Assembly (NCBI GenBank): GCA_020073145.1
Contig: JAIQFS010000001.1
Coordinates: 186,001 to 250,000 of the forward strand
Length of the DNA stretch: 64,000 bases
Origin: Terriglobia bacterium
GTDB lineage: Bacteria > Acidobacteriota > Terriglobia > Bryobacterales > Bryobacteraceae
Direction of reading: 5' to 3'
Shown here: positions 49,295 to 57,424 of the stretch, piece after piece
How positions within the stretch are numbered: the stretch's first letter is position 1
How the letters are laid out: each line of letters opens with the position of its first letter
Program-made: the position numbers and the translations under genes
The notes under the pieces: generated by a model
The model's input: only the letters and a program-made list of their open reading frames with translations
Database searches by the model: none
What the model was told of the DNA's origin: nothing

Positions 49295-50059
49295 ATGCTC
49301 GAACTCCGCCACGTCACCAAACGCTACACCGGCATCGCCGCCGTCGAGGACGTGAGCTTCACGGCGCGCGCCGGAGAGATTACCGGTTACCTGGGCCCAA
49401 ACGGCTCAGGCAAATCCACCACGCTCAAGATGATCACGGGGCTGATCGAGCCGAGCGCGGGAGAAATCCTATACCGGGGCCAGCCGATCCAGCGCAACCC
49501 GATGGCCTATAAACAGCACCTGGGTTACGTGCCGGAGGAGCCGCACCTCTACCCTCACCTGACGGGCGCCGAGTACCTGGAAATGGTGGGGCAACTGCGC
49601 GGCCTGCCGGCGCGGCCGCTGGGGGAGAAGATCGACGGGTTTCTGACGTTACTCTCGCTCTACGACGACCGCTATGTTCCCATATCGTCCTACTCGAAGG
49701 GGATGCGGCAGAAGGTGCTGCTGGCGGCGGCTCTGCTGCACAACCCCGATCTCATTCTGTTGGACGAGCCCTTCTCGGGACTGGACGTCACTTCCGCGCT
49801 GGTGCTGCGAGGGCTCATTCGCCAACTGGCGGCGCGCGGGAAGGTGGTGCTGTTCAGCTCGCATGAGCTCGACACGGTGGAGCGTGTATCGTCGCGGGTG
49901 GTGATCCTACATAAAGGCCGCGTGGTGGCTAACGATTCCATCGAGCAGCTCCGCACGCTGATGGCGCTCCCCACGCTGGAAGAGATTTTTTCGCAGCTGG
50001 CCGTCGAGCAGGACACCGAGGGGGTCACGCGGCAGATCGTGGAGCTGATCGAGCGATGA
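49295..50059 (+). CDS. ABC transporter ATP-binding protein
   Basis: Exporter-type ATPase of 254 aa. Walker A LGPNGSGKSTTLKMI, Q-loop GYVPEEPHLYPHLTG, signature SSYSKGMRQKVLLAAAL, Walker B LILLDEPFSGLDV and H-loop LFSSHELDTVERVSSRVVIL are complete. It resembles the CcmA/YxlF/NatA group. Its stop overlaps the permease start (ATGA), so both subunits are translated together. Control by the PadR-type promoter at 48832 is likely. Confidence 0.9.
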   Translation: MLELRHVTKRYTGIAAVEDVSFTARAGEITGYLGPNGSGKSTTLKMITGLIEPSAGEILYRGQPIQRNPMAYKQHLGYVPEEPHLYPHLTGAEYLEMVGQLRGLPARPLGEKIDGFLTLLSLYDDRYVPISSYSKGMRQKVLLAAALLHNPDLILLDEPFSGLDVTSALVLRGLIRQLAARGKVVLFSSHELDTVERVSSRVVILHKGRVVANDSIEQLRTLMALPTLEEIFSQLAVEQDTEGVTRQIVELIER

Positions 50060-51753
50060 CCGTGCCCAGCGAGCGCCGCCAGTTTCGGATTCTGTACCGC
50101 GATTTCCTGTTTCGCATGGTGGATCTGGAACTGCTGTCGAGCCAGGGGGACATGCAGAACCTGCTGGGCCAGTTCGCGGCCCTCCTGGGGGCGTTTAGCT
50201 TCGTGTTGACGGTTCTGATCGTCCCGCGATATGTCGGATCTCGGTTGCCTCTGCCGCAACTGGCGGTTGCGGCCTGGGGAGACGAGGAGTTCCTGATCTC
50301 GACGACGATGGCCGTCGTGGGAATTTTTGCAGTGATTGCTTGGAACGCTGTGTTGCCTGACCGGCGCGACAGCCTGGTGCTGGGCCCGTTGCCGGTGCGC
50401 GCGCGAACCATCATTGCGGCCAAGGTGGCGGCGATGCTCACGGCGCTGGGCATCAGCGTGGCTGCCGTCAACGTTTTTATCGGGACAGTCTTTCCGCACC
50501 TGGTGGGGGGCGGGCGGACCCAACTGGCATACTACGCGACGGTGGCGTGCGCCGGCTTGTTTGTGTTCTGCTCTCTGCTGGCGCTGCAAGGGCTGGCGGC
50601 TCAGGTGCTGAGTTACCGCTGGGGGATGCGGGCTTCCGCCTTTCTGCAGATGGCGGCTTTCTTCGCCATCCTCAGCGTCTACTTCCTCACGCCGCCGCTC
50701 GCGAGCCCGCGCGGGTTGGCTGCGCCGGAGAACCAACGCCAGCTGGCCTGGCTTCCTTCGTTCTGGTTCCTGGGGCTATTCCAGGAACTTCAGGGCGGAG
50801 CCCGGCCGGTGTTTCAGCCGCTGGCCGCGCGGGCGCTGACGGGGTTGTCGGGGACATTCGCTGTGGCCTGTATGACCTACGCGCTGACCTACTACCGCCA
50901 CTTGCGCCGGGTGGTCGAGCAGCCAGACATCGCGCCCGCGGACCGTTCGCGGCCGGCGACGCGCTTCGGCAGTTTCGCGGCGGCGCAGTTGTTGCCGCGG
51001 CCACTGGACCGCGCGCTGGTCCTTTTCACCGCGCGCACCATGGCGCGCAGCCGCCAGCATCGACTTCTGTTGGCAGCTTACGGGGGTGTGGGCCTGGCGA
51101 TCGCACTGGCGTACGCCAAAGAATTGATTTATGGCTCCGAGCGCGCGCATTGGCGCGAAGTGACGCTGGATGGTCTGATCGTCAGCCTGGTGCTGCTCAC
51201 CTTCGCGGTGGTGGGCGCACGCGCGGTATTTACGCTGCCCATCGCGCTTCCGGCCAACTGGATCTTCCGCATTACGGCGGTTCACAGTCCAGAAGCGTAT
51301 TTCGCCGCGGTCCGGAAATCACTGCTGGCGCTTACCGCCGTCCCGGTCTGCCTGATCTCGGCGTTGGCGTACCTCGCCATCTGGCCCGGCCGGCCTGCGG
51401 TCGAACACGTGGCGGTCCTGGTTCTCACGGGCATCCTGCTGGTGGACCTGGCGCTCTATCAATTCCGGAAGATTCCGTTCGCCTGCTCTTACCTGCCGGG
51501 AGGAGCGAACCTGAAGGTGAAACTGGGAGTCTACGCGATTGCATTTCTGACCGCGATTAGCGCCGGAACCGGCATCGAGTTCGTCTCCATGCGGCGATTG
51601 GCGGGGTTTGCGGCGTTCCTGACTGTTCTGCTGGCCGTGACTGGGTGGGCGTGGCGTCGCCGGATGGCGTTCGCCGCCGCGCCGTCCAACGGCGTTCAGT
51701 TTGAAGATCTCGCTCCCGCCGACGTCACCACGCTCGATTTGCACGGAGAGTGA
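50056..51753 (+). CDS. Large multi-helix membrane protein, putative ABC exporter permease
   Basis: A 565-aa integral membrane protein with about 12 hydrophobic helices (for example LLGAFSFVLTVLIVPRYVG near residue 45, FLISTTMAVVGIFAVIAWNAVL near 80, AYYATVACAGLFVFCSLLALQGL near 165, VAVLVLTGILLVDLALYQF near 460). The segment PDRRDSLVLGPLPVRARTIIAAKVAAM is similar to the cytoplasmic coupling region of ABC-2 permeases. At twice the usual length it may be a fused or dimer-like permease. It starts four bases inside the ATPase gene end. Substrate unknown. Confidence 0.75.
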   Translation: MTVPSERRQFRILYRDFLFRMVDLELLSSQGDMQNLLGQFAALLGAFSFVLTVLIVPRYVGSRLPLPQLAVAAWGDEEFLISTTMAVVGIFAVIAWNAVLPDRRDSLVLGPLPVRARTIIAAKVAAMLTALGISVAAVNVFIGTVFPHLVGGGRTQLAYYATVACAGLFVFCSLLALQGLAAQVLSYRWGMRASAFLQMAAFFAILSVYFLTPPLASPRGLAAPENQRQLAWLPSFWFLGLFQELQGGARPVFQPLAARALTGLSGTFAVACMTYALTYYRHLRRVVEQPDIAPADRSRPATRFGSFAAAQLLPRPLDRALVLFTARTMARSRQHRLLLAAYGGVGLAIALAYAKELIYGSERAHWREVTLDGLIVSLVLLTFAVVGARAVFTLPIALPANWIFRITAVHSPEAYFAAVRKSLLALTAVPVCLISALAYLAIWPGRPAVEHVAVLVLTGILLVDLALYQFRKIPFACSYLPGGANLKVKLGVYAIAFLTAISAGTGIEFVSMRRLAGFAAFLTVLLAVTGWAWRRRMAFAAAPSNGVQFEDLAPADVTTLDLHGE

Positions 51754-51797
51754 CGAGCCCTCCCCAGGCGCGTTGGTTCGTGCCAAAATGGTCCCAT

Positions 51798-52118
51798 ATG
51801 CGTCCATTTCGCGTGATGATGTGCGTGGCGGCTCTGGTCGCCGGATCGAGCTCGGCATTTGCGGCAGGTGACGCCGCGAAGGGTAAGGAAGTCTTCGATC
51901 AGTGCGTGGTCTGCCACAATGCGGACACCACGGAGACGAAAATCGGGCCTGGTCTGAAGGGACTGTTCAAGAAAGACAAGATGGCCAGTGGAAAGGCGCC
52001 CACGGAAGCCAACGTCCGCACCCAGATTGACGAGGGCGGCAACGGGATGCCCGCATACAAGGATATTCTGAGCGATCAGGAGAAGAACGACGTGATCGCG
52101 TATCTGAAGACCTTATAG
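51798..52118 (+). CDS. Class I cytochrome c
   Basis: Small periplasmic haem protein of 106 aa from ATG 51798. A signal peptide (MRPFRVMMCVAALVAGSSSAFA) precedes GDAAKGKEVFDQCVVCHNAD, with the haem site CxxCH, and the axial methionine in GGNGMPAYKDILSDQEKNDVIAYLKTL. It resembles mitochondrial-type/cy electron carriers. No oxidase or dehydrogenase gene adjoins it, so the partner is unknown. It converges on the S41 gene. Confidence 0.9.
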   Translation: MRPFRVMMCVAALVAGSSSAFAAGDAAKGKEVFDQCVVCHNADTTETKIGPGLKGLFKKDKMASGKAPTEANVRTQIDEGGNGMPAYKDILSDQEKNDVIAYLKTL

Positions 52119-52141
52119 GGCGTACCGGGCCTTCGGTCCGA

Positions 52142-52164
52142 GGCAGACGAAGACCTCGTCTGCC
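52142..52164. terminator. Strong hairpin between convergent genes
   Basis: GGCAGACGA-AGACC-TCGTCTGCC: perfect nine-base stem and five-base loop, 24 bases after the cytochrome c stop and 13 before the end of the S41 gene. It has no long T-run, so it may act in both directions with help from Rho. Confidence 0.5.
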
Positions 52165-52176
52165 CCACTTCCACGC

Positions 52177-53394
52177 TCAGGCCTTGGCTAAGAGGTCCAG
52201 GGCTTTCTTGACCATGGGGTCGTCCTCGATCTTCTTTTGCGGCGGGGGCTGCTGTTGCTGGTCCTGCACAGGCAAAGGCTCGCCGTTTTCATCGACGTCG
52301 ACCGTTGGTTCGGCTTCGGCGACCAGCGTTGCCGGGGTGACTCCGTTATCCTGAATCGACTTGCCATCGGCCGAGTAGTATTTGGCCACCGAAAGAATAA
52401 TCGCTGCCCCATCGTCCATGGTGAGGGCGTGGCGCAAGGACGCATCGCCGTAGGTTCGCTCTCCCACGAGCTGGGCCCGCTTGTTGTCCATCAGGGCGGC
52501 AGCTACGATCTCGGCGCCATCCGCGGTGCCGCGATTGGTGAGGACCACCAAGGGGAGGTTGGTGATGGCCTTGGTGGAATCGGCGTCAAAGTTCTGGCGC
52601 GGCACGCGCTGGCCCTGGAGATAGGTGATGCGGCCTTTGTTCAAGAACAGGTTGGCGAAAGCCATCCCGTCTTGCGGGGTGCCGATGGCGCAGTTGCGGA
52701 GATCCAGGATCAGCTTTTGGGCGCCCTGTTTTTGGAGTTTTTCGATTTCCGCTGCGGTTTCCCGCAAGGTCAGGGACGATAGAACGCCGGGCTTCAGATA
52801 CCCGACCTGACCGGCCAGCACCTGGCTGTCGACCGGCACCTGCACCGGGTTGGCGCGGGTGAGTTTCACGGTCTGCGGTTCAGGACGCTGCACGCGCACG
52901 ACGCTCAAATCCACCGTGGAGCCGGGATCGCCTTGCAGCAGGAGGCTGGCGTATGCCAAGGGCATATCACGGGTAGCGATGCCCTTGATGGTCTCGATCA
53001 TGTCTCCGGTGGAAAAACCGGCTTTAGAGGCGGGAGAGCCCGGGGCAACGCCCACCACGCCGACGTACCCGAATTTCTTGGACAGGATCAGACCGACGTC
53101 GGCCCGCTGCGAGTCGCGGTTCTTGAGGTAGTCCTTGTACTGTTCGGCGTTGAGGTAGCTGGCGAAGGGGTCGATGGCTTCGAGCATGCCGTTCAATGCG
53201 CCCAGGGTGACGCTCTTCATGTCGGGCTCTTCGACGTACTCGCTTTTAATGCGCGAGACGACGTCGGTGAAGACGCCAATGTGCTTATAAGTATCGTCCG
53301 GGGAAGCGCTCTGGCCGAGCACGCTTCCGATGAGGAGTAAAACGGTGAGGCACGTGGAAGCGCTCACGATGGTGTATTTCAAGCGGCGGCTCAT
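52177..53394 (-). CDS. S41 C-terminal-processing-protease homologue lacking the catalytic Ser and Lys
   Basis: Exported CtpA/Prc-like protein of 405 aa. A signal anchor (YTIVSASTCLTVLLLIGSVLG) is followed by a PDZ domain (LSKKFGYVGVVGVAPGSPASKAGFSTGDMIETIKG, about residues 105-140) and a crotonase-like protease fold (AQKLILDLRNCAIG, LPLVVLTNRGTADGAEIVAAAL, GERTYGDASLRHALTMDDGA). In CtpA/CtpB/Prc this region reads SASASE... and FGKG; here the Ser is Asp292 and the Lys is Asp317, at the normal 25-residue spacing. Both catalytic residues are therefore lost. It is probably a non-catalytic regulator or peptide binder. The C-terminus is Gln/Pro-rich. Confidence 0.85.
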   Translation of the reverse strand: MSRRLKYTIVSASTCLTVLLLIGSVLGQSASPDDTYKHIGVFTDVVSRIKSEYVEEPDMKSVTLGALNGMLEAIDPFASYLNAEQYKDYLKNRDSQRADVGLILSKKFGYVGVVGVAPGSPASKAGFSTGDMIETIKGIATRDMPLAYASLLLQGDPGSTVDLSVVRVQRPEPQTVKLTRANPVQVPVDSQVLAGQVGYLKPGVLSSLTLRETAAEIEKLQKQGAQKLILDLRNCAIGTPQDGMAFANLFLNKGRITYLQGQRVPRQNFDADSTKAITNLPLVVLTNRGTADGAEIVAAALMDNKRAQLVGERTYGDASLRHALTMDDGAAIILSVAKYYSADGKSIQDNGVTPATLVAEAEPTVDVDENGEPLPVQDQQQQPPPQKKIEDDPMVKKALDLLAKA

Positions 53395-53503
53395 GGATGA
53401 TAAAAGCTCCGGAATCCCCTCTGTTTATTATACTGCGGTTACCGGACACACCCTCCAATAGGGTTGGACGAGCGCGTCACAGGTTTGGTGACGGCTTTCT
53501 GGG

Positions 53504-54028
53504 TTATTTCCAGTTCTGGCGGTGGCGGAGGGCGGTGATGTGGGCGGCGTGGTGGCGGCAGTGCCATGCGCAGGCGGCGAGGTACGTGTCCAGCCGCACG
53601 GGTCCGATCTCGGGATGACGGAAGGGGCGGCCGAAATCGGCATCGGAAAGGGAAACGAGCAGCACCACCCACCGGCGGTGGAGCGAATCGAGGAGCTGCA
53701 ACGAGACTTCTGCCGGAAGGGCGGCGACGTCGGCTAGTTCCGACCATTTTTTTTCGTCGTAGGGCTTGATGGTGGGTTCGTCTTCGGTAAGGGCCAGGCG
53801 GAAGCGCACGTACGAGTTGATGTGGCTGTCGGCGACATGGTGAAGCACCTGGCGGACGGTCCAGCCGCCGGGACGGTAGGGCGTATCGAGTTGCGAGTCA
53901 GTGAGGCCGCGCACGGCTTCCCGGAAGCGTGCGGGCGCGGCGGCCAGTTCTTCGATGTGTTGTTTGCGCGTCTCGGGGGATACGGTTTCGGGATACTCGC
54001 AAGGGCCGACGGGGTAGCGCAGATCCAT
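53504..54028 (-). CDS. DinB/YfiT-family metal-dependent protein
   Basis: Four-helix-bundle protein of 174 aa. Metal-binding histidines are in VRQVLHHVADSHINSYVRF and LAACAWHCRHHAAHITALRHR, and the start DLRYPVGPCEYPETVSPETR is typical of the YfiT/BstA branch, members of which act as bacillithiol- or glutathione-dependent transferases or hydrolases. It lies 10 bases downstream of the next hypothetical gene and may be co-transcribed with it. Substrate unknown. Confidence 0.82.
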   Translation of the reverse strand: MDLRYPVGPCEYPETVSPETRKQHIEELAAAPARFREAVRGLTDSQLDTPYRPGGWTVRQVLHHVADSHINSYVRFRLALTEDEPTIKPYDEKKWSELADVAALPAEVSLQLLDSLHRRWVVLLVSLSDADFGRPFRHPEIGPVRLDTYLAACAWHCRHHAAHITALRHRQNWK

Positions 54029-54038
54029 GGGTTCGATC

Positions 54039-54530
54039 TTAGCAAGCGCCCCGGAGGCGCTGACGCTCGGCGATCGAAAGGCGCTGGCGACCGGTCACAA
54101 TGCCATCGCCCGAGGGAGCGAGTGTGAACCCGGTAGCGCCGAAGCCGATGACGCCAGCCCGTGGCCAATTCAAGCGAACCTTCCAGCTGTAGTAGCGGCG
54201 GTCGAGGTGAACTTTCTGGTCCGCCACCGGTTCGCGTTCAAGGGCATCGATCGAGACAGGGTGGAGCGAGGTTCGGAAGCCGCTATCGCCCCAATCGATG
54301 CCGATGCTGAGATCGGTGATGTTGTGAAAGACCAGCGAGGCCGGGGCCACACGGAACTGAGCGGCGGCGCCTATGGGGCAGATCCACTCGAGGATGTAGT
54401 CGATGTCCAAGGCGAGTTCGCTGACCCACTCGCCGACATCGGCGTCAGCTGTGCGCAGGTCGAGAGCGTAAATGTGGCAATCGTGGAAAGAAAGCTGTTC
54501 GAAGTCGGACTCAGTGTACGTGCGCGCCAT
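54039..54530 (-). CDS. Hypothetical protein
   Basis: A 163-aa soluble, acidic protein: MARTYTESDFEQLSFHDCHIYALDLR, ELALDIDYILEWICPIG, APASLVFHNITDLSIGIDWGDSG, YYSWKVRLNWPRAGVIGFGATGFTL. The pattern of charged beta strands with a conserved-looking FHDCHIY start recalls uncharacterised DUF/immunity-like proteins, but I cannot assign a family. It precedes the DinB gene on the same strand. Confidence 0.6.
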   Translation of the reverse strand: MARTYTESDFEQLSFHDCHIYALDLRTADADVGEWVSELALDIDYILEWICPIGAAAQFRVAPASLVFHNITDLSIGIDWGDSGFRTSLHPVSIDALEREPVADQKVHLDRRYYSWKVRLNWPRAGVIGFGATGFTLAPSGDGIVTGRQRLSIAERQRLRGAC

Positions 54531-54617
54531 GGATGCCAGACTCCAGGTTACGCCAGGAAACGAGATGGTGTTGGGGCGTATGGGAACTGCGGGACGAGAT
54601 CGCGCAACGCCCCGATG

Positions 54618-55274
54618 TTATGCTTGCGGTCCGAGCAGGACCCAGTCGGCAAGCTGAACCATGCGGTCGACCAGGAGGTCGGGTGCGGGGTCGGCGAGGG
54701 TTTCGGGGGCGAAGCCGTAGGTGACACCGCAACTGCGGACGCCGGCGTTACGCGCGGTTTGGATGTCGACGGAGCTGTCGCCGACCATGAGCGTTTGCGC
54801 GCGCCCCACTTCGGCCTCCGCCATCAGGGTTTCGACGCCGATAGGGTGGGGCTTCTTGAAATCGAAACTATTACCGCCGTAGACGCGGAAGAAGTGAGCG
54901 CTCACGCCGAGGCCGTCGATGATTGCGCGGCTGACGGCGACCGGTTTGTTGGTCAGGACCGCCAGGCGCTTGCCAGCGGCGCGCAATCGATCGAGCGATT
55001 CCAAGACGCCAGGATACAGGCGCGTGCAGTCGAGGCTGTGTTCGCGGTAATACTCGAGGAAAAATTCGAGCGCCTCTTCGATCTGGGCGTCGGTGGCCTG
55101 GCTGCCGAGCACGCGGCGGATCAACACGGGAGCGCCGTTGCCCACGTAGGAAGAGATCAACGCCACATCGAGCGCGGTCATGCCCATGTGTGCGCGCGTG
55201 GCATTGACGGCTTGGACCAGATCCAACTTCGAGTCGATGAGGGTGCCGTCGAGGTCGAAGACCAGCAGATCCAT
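54618..55274 (-). CDS. gph: Phosphoglycolate phosphatase-like HAD hydrolase
   Basis: HAD-superfamily phosphatase of 218 aa. Motif I LLVFDLDGTLIDSK, motif II VLTNKP, the lysine of motif III in NSFDFKKPHPIGVETLM and motif IV MVGDSSVDIQTARNAGV are complete, with a helical cap (NATRAHMGMTALDVALISSYVGNG). The pattern matches phosphoglycolate phosphatase (Gph), which clears 2-phosphoglycolate from DNA repair or oxygenase by-reactions; some relatives act on other small phosphoesters. It follows the Fis-type gene after two bases. Confidence 0.85.
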   Translation of the reverse strand: MDLLVFDLDGTLIDSKLDLVQAVNATRAHMGMTALDVALISSYVGNGAPVLIRRVLGSQATDAQIEEALEFFLEYYREHSLDCTRLYPGVLESLDRLRAAGKRLAVLTNKPVAVSRAIIDGLGVSAHFFRVYGGNSFDFKKPHPIGVETLMAEAEVGRAQTLMVGDSSVDIQTARNAGVRSCGVTYGFAPETLADPAPDLLVDRMVQLADWVLLGPQA

Positions 55275-55276
55275 CG

Positions 55277-55552
55277 TCAGGCGGCGCCCGCTTTCGGTTT
55301 GCGGGGGCGGCCGGCGCGCGTCACCGGTTTGCGGCGGGTACGTCCGCGGCCGTTGACGAGACCGTACTCGACCATCTTGCGCTGCAGGGTATTGCGATGA
55401 ATTCCAAGCTGCTTGCTGGTGGCAGACTGATTGCCCGCATGGCGTTCGAGGGCGCGCTGGATCATGTTCTTTTCCAGAACCTCGATGGCTTCCTCAAGGA
55501 AAATATTACCCGCCAGCAATTGCTCCACAAGCCCGTCAAATCTGTCTTTCAT
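55277..55552 (-). CDS. Fis-type helix-turn-helix protein
   Basis: A 91-aa DNA-binding protein: FDGLVEQLLAGNIFLEEAIEVLEKNMIQRALERHAGNQSATSKQLGIHRNTLQRKMVEYGL is the Fis/NtrC C-terminal helix-turn-helix, followed by an Arg/Lys/Pro tail (RGRTRRKPVTRAGRPRKPKAGAA). It lacks the receiver and AAA domains of NtrC, so it may be a nucleoid protein or small regulator. Its start lies inside the end of cvpA (17-base overlap). Confidence 0.8.
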   Translation of the reverse strand: MKDRFDGLVEQLLAGNIFLEEAIEVLEKNMIQRALERHAGNQSATSKQLGIHRNTLQRKMVEYGLVNGRGRTRRKPVTRAGRPRKPKAGAA

Positions 55553-56126
55553 GCTGTGTCTTATCCCCGTTCGGCCCGCCCCGAATCCCCTTTCGGGCAG
55601 CCTCAGCCCAGGCCGCTTTCACGCGCTCGTACGTCTTCCGGAAGCCTTCCTTCAACTCATAAGGAGCCACGGCAACGACGACACGAGCCGCATCCACCAT
55701 ATACGGAGCGGTCCTGGAATAGACCACCGAATCCGGAGGATGCTCATCCGAAGAAAACGCCATAATCCCCATCACCAATGCAATCGAAATCAAAACTCCG
55801 CGAACAATTCCAAATCCCGCGCCGAGCACGTGATCGAAAATCGAAAGGCCGGTGACTTTCAGAAACTTGCCAACGATGAAACTCACCAGGCTGCCTAATA
55901 TCATCACTCCGCAAAAGACAATCGCGAAGCCGGCGAAATTCGCCATCGCGCGGGAACTGAGGTAGGGTACCAGATATCCACCCGCAGATCCATACAGCCA
56001 GGTTCCCAAGAGTAACGCCAAACACACAGACGCGAGCCCAATGACTTCGCGGGAGAGTCCCTTGCGAAAACTGGTCACGACCGAGGCGAGAAGGATCAAC
56101 GCCAGCAGGAGGTCTAACCAGTTCAT
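55536..56126 (-). CDS. CvpA family membrane protein
   Basis: A 196-aa inner-membrane protein with about four helices: MNWLDLLLALILLASVVTSFRKGLSREVIGLASVCLALLLGTWLYG, FAGFAIVFCGVMILGSLVSFIVGKFLKV, LGAGFGIVRGVLISIALVMGIMAF. This is the CvpA/colicin V production family, linked in other bacteria to purine regulation and envelope homeostasis. Its start overlaps the purC stop (ATGA), which matches the purine link. Confidence 0.85.
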   Translation of the reverse strand: MNWLDLLLALILLASVVTSFRKGLSREVIGLASVCLALLLGTWLYGSAGGYLVPYLSSRAMANFAGFAIVFCGVMILGSLVSFIVGKFLKVTGLSIFDHVLGAGFGIVRGVLISIALVMGIMAFSSDEHPPDSVVYSRTAPYMVDAARVVVAVAPYELKEGFRKTYERVKAAWAEAARKGIRGGPNGDKTQHERQI

Positions 56127-57022
56127 AGCGGGCGGCCGGTGAGGGCAGAATAGGCCTGCCGATACTTCTCGCCGGTTTTGAAGGCGACGTCCTCGGGCAG
56201 CGGCGGTGCCGGCGGCTGCTTATTCCAGGCGATCGACTCGAGGTAGTCGCGCACGAACTGCTTGTCATAGGAGAACTGGGCGCCGCCCGGACGGTAGGTG
56301 TCCGCCGGCCAGAAGCGCGAAGAGTCGGGCGTGAGCACTTCATCGCCGAGCACCAACTCACCTTCGACGAAGCCGAATTCGAACTTGGTGTCGGCGATAA
56401 TAACGCCCTTGGTTTCGGCGTAGCGCGCGGCGCGGCTATAGATCTCAAGGGTGAGATCGCGCAGGCGGCGGGAAAGGTCCTCGCCGACCAGCGAAACCAT
56501 CTGTTGGAACGAGATGTTTTCGTCGTGGCCCACCTGCGCCTTCGTAGAGGGCGTGAAAATGGGCTCGGGCAAGCGGCTGCTCTCCTGCAGGCCAGCCGGG
56601 AGGCGGATGCCGCACACGGTTCCGTGCTGGCGATATTCCTTCCAGCCAGAACCGGCGAGATAGCCGCGGGCAACGCATTCGATGTCGACCATAGTGGCGC
56701 GCTTCACCAGCATGGAGCGGCCTTCGAGCTGGTCGCGGTACTGGCGCAGCGGCTCCGGATAGTCGTCGACCCTCGCCGTGAGGAAATGCGTGGGGGTGAC
56801 GTCACGCAGGAAATCGAACCAGAAGATGGAGAGCTGGGTCAGCACGCGCCCTTTATCCGGAATGCCGGTGGGCAAGATGTAGTCAAACGCCGAGATGCGG
56901 TCGGTGGCAACGATCAATAGGCGGCCGTCCACCTGGTACACATCGCGCACTTTGCCGCGAGCATGGCGGGGGACGCCGGCGAGATCCGTTTCGAGGATGA
57001 CAGGATTTTGAATGGAGTTCAC
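56123..57022 (-). CDS. purC: Phosphoribosylaminoimidazole-succinocarboxamide synthase
   Basis: SAICAR synthetase of purine biosynthesis, 299 aa. GKVRDVYQVDGRLLIVATDRISAFDYILPTGIPDKGRVL, the family motif MVDIECVARGYLAGSGWKEY, and the C-terminal signature FEFGFVEGELVLGDEVLTPDSSRFWPAD are intact. It is the first gene of a minus-strand run through cvpA, the Fis-type gene and gph, with overlaps indicating one transcript. Confidence 0.95.
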   Translation of the reverse strand: MNSIQNPVILETDLAGVPRHARGKVRDVYQVDGRLLIVATDRISAFDYILPTGIPDKGRVLTQLSIFWFDFLRDVTPTHFLTARVDDYPEPLRQYRDQLEGRSMLVKRATMVDIECVARGYLAGSGWKEYRQHGTVCGIRLPAGLQESSRLPEPIFTPSTKAQVGHDENISFQQMVSLVGEDLSRRLRDLTLEIYSRAARYAETKGVIIADTKFEFGFVEGELVLGDEVLTPDSSRFWPADTYRPGGAQFSYDKQFVRDYLESIAWNKQPPAPPLPEDVAFKTGEKYRQAYSALTGRPL

Positions 57023-57156
57023 GAGAAGCCTTCACGATTGTTCGGGGGAGTAAAGCAAAATGATAGCGCTTCCGGCGGCTCTTGGGAAGCTGATTTTCGC
57101 AGACACACGATCGCGCGCGTGCATTGCGGGCGCGACATGGGCGAAACTGATTTGAG

Positions 57157-57420
57157 ATGAACTGGAACGACGCGGCGGAAGATTTTCTAAACCAGGTCTT
57201 GGCGCAAACCCCGAGGCCCGTTCGAGAGGACGCGGAGCGCCAACTGCGCTCGGTAGCCGAAGGACTCGCCGAAGAGGACGGCAAGCAGCGGGTGGGCGTG
57301 GAGACGGTCATTGCCGCCTGGGTCCGCTCGACGCCCGAAGCGCTCAAGCCGGAGCTTCCCCGGCAGATGGAGCGGTTCGGGCTGGATCCGGGCGAATACC
57401 GGCACCTACTGGAAGACTAG
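57157..57420 (+). CDS. Stand-alone PCP_red-domain-like protein
   Basis: An 87-aa protein: MNWNDAAEDFLNQVLAQTPRPVREDAERQLRSVAEGLAEEDGKQRVGVETVIAA resembles the small helical domain found at the C-terminus of the BchB/ChlB subunit of light-independent protochlorophyllide reductase (W-x-x-A-x4-L-x2-VP-x-x-VR-x9-ExxA). It is here alone, in a window without pigment genes. The role of solo versions is unknown. It diverges from purC and converges with the tannase gene. Confidence 0.65.
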   Translation: MNWNDAAEDFLNQVLAQTPRPVREDAERQLRSVAEGLAEEDGKQRVGVETVIAAWVRSTPEALKPELPRQMERFGLDPGEYRHLLED

Positions 57421-57424
57421 ACGC

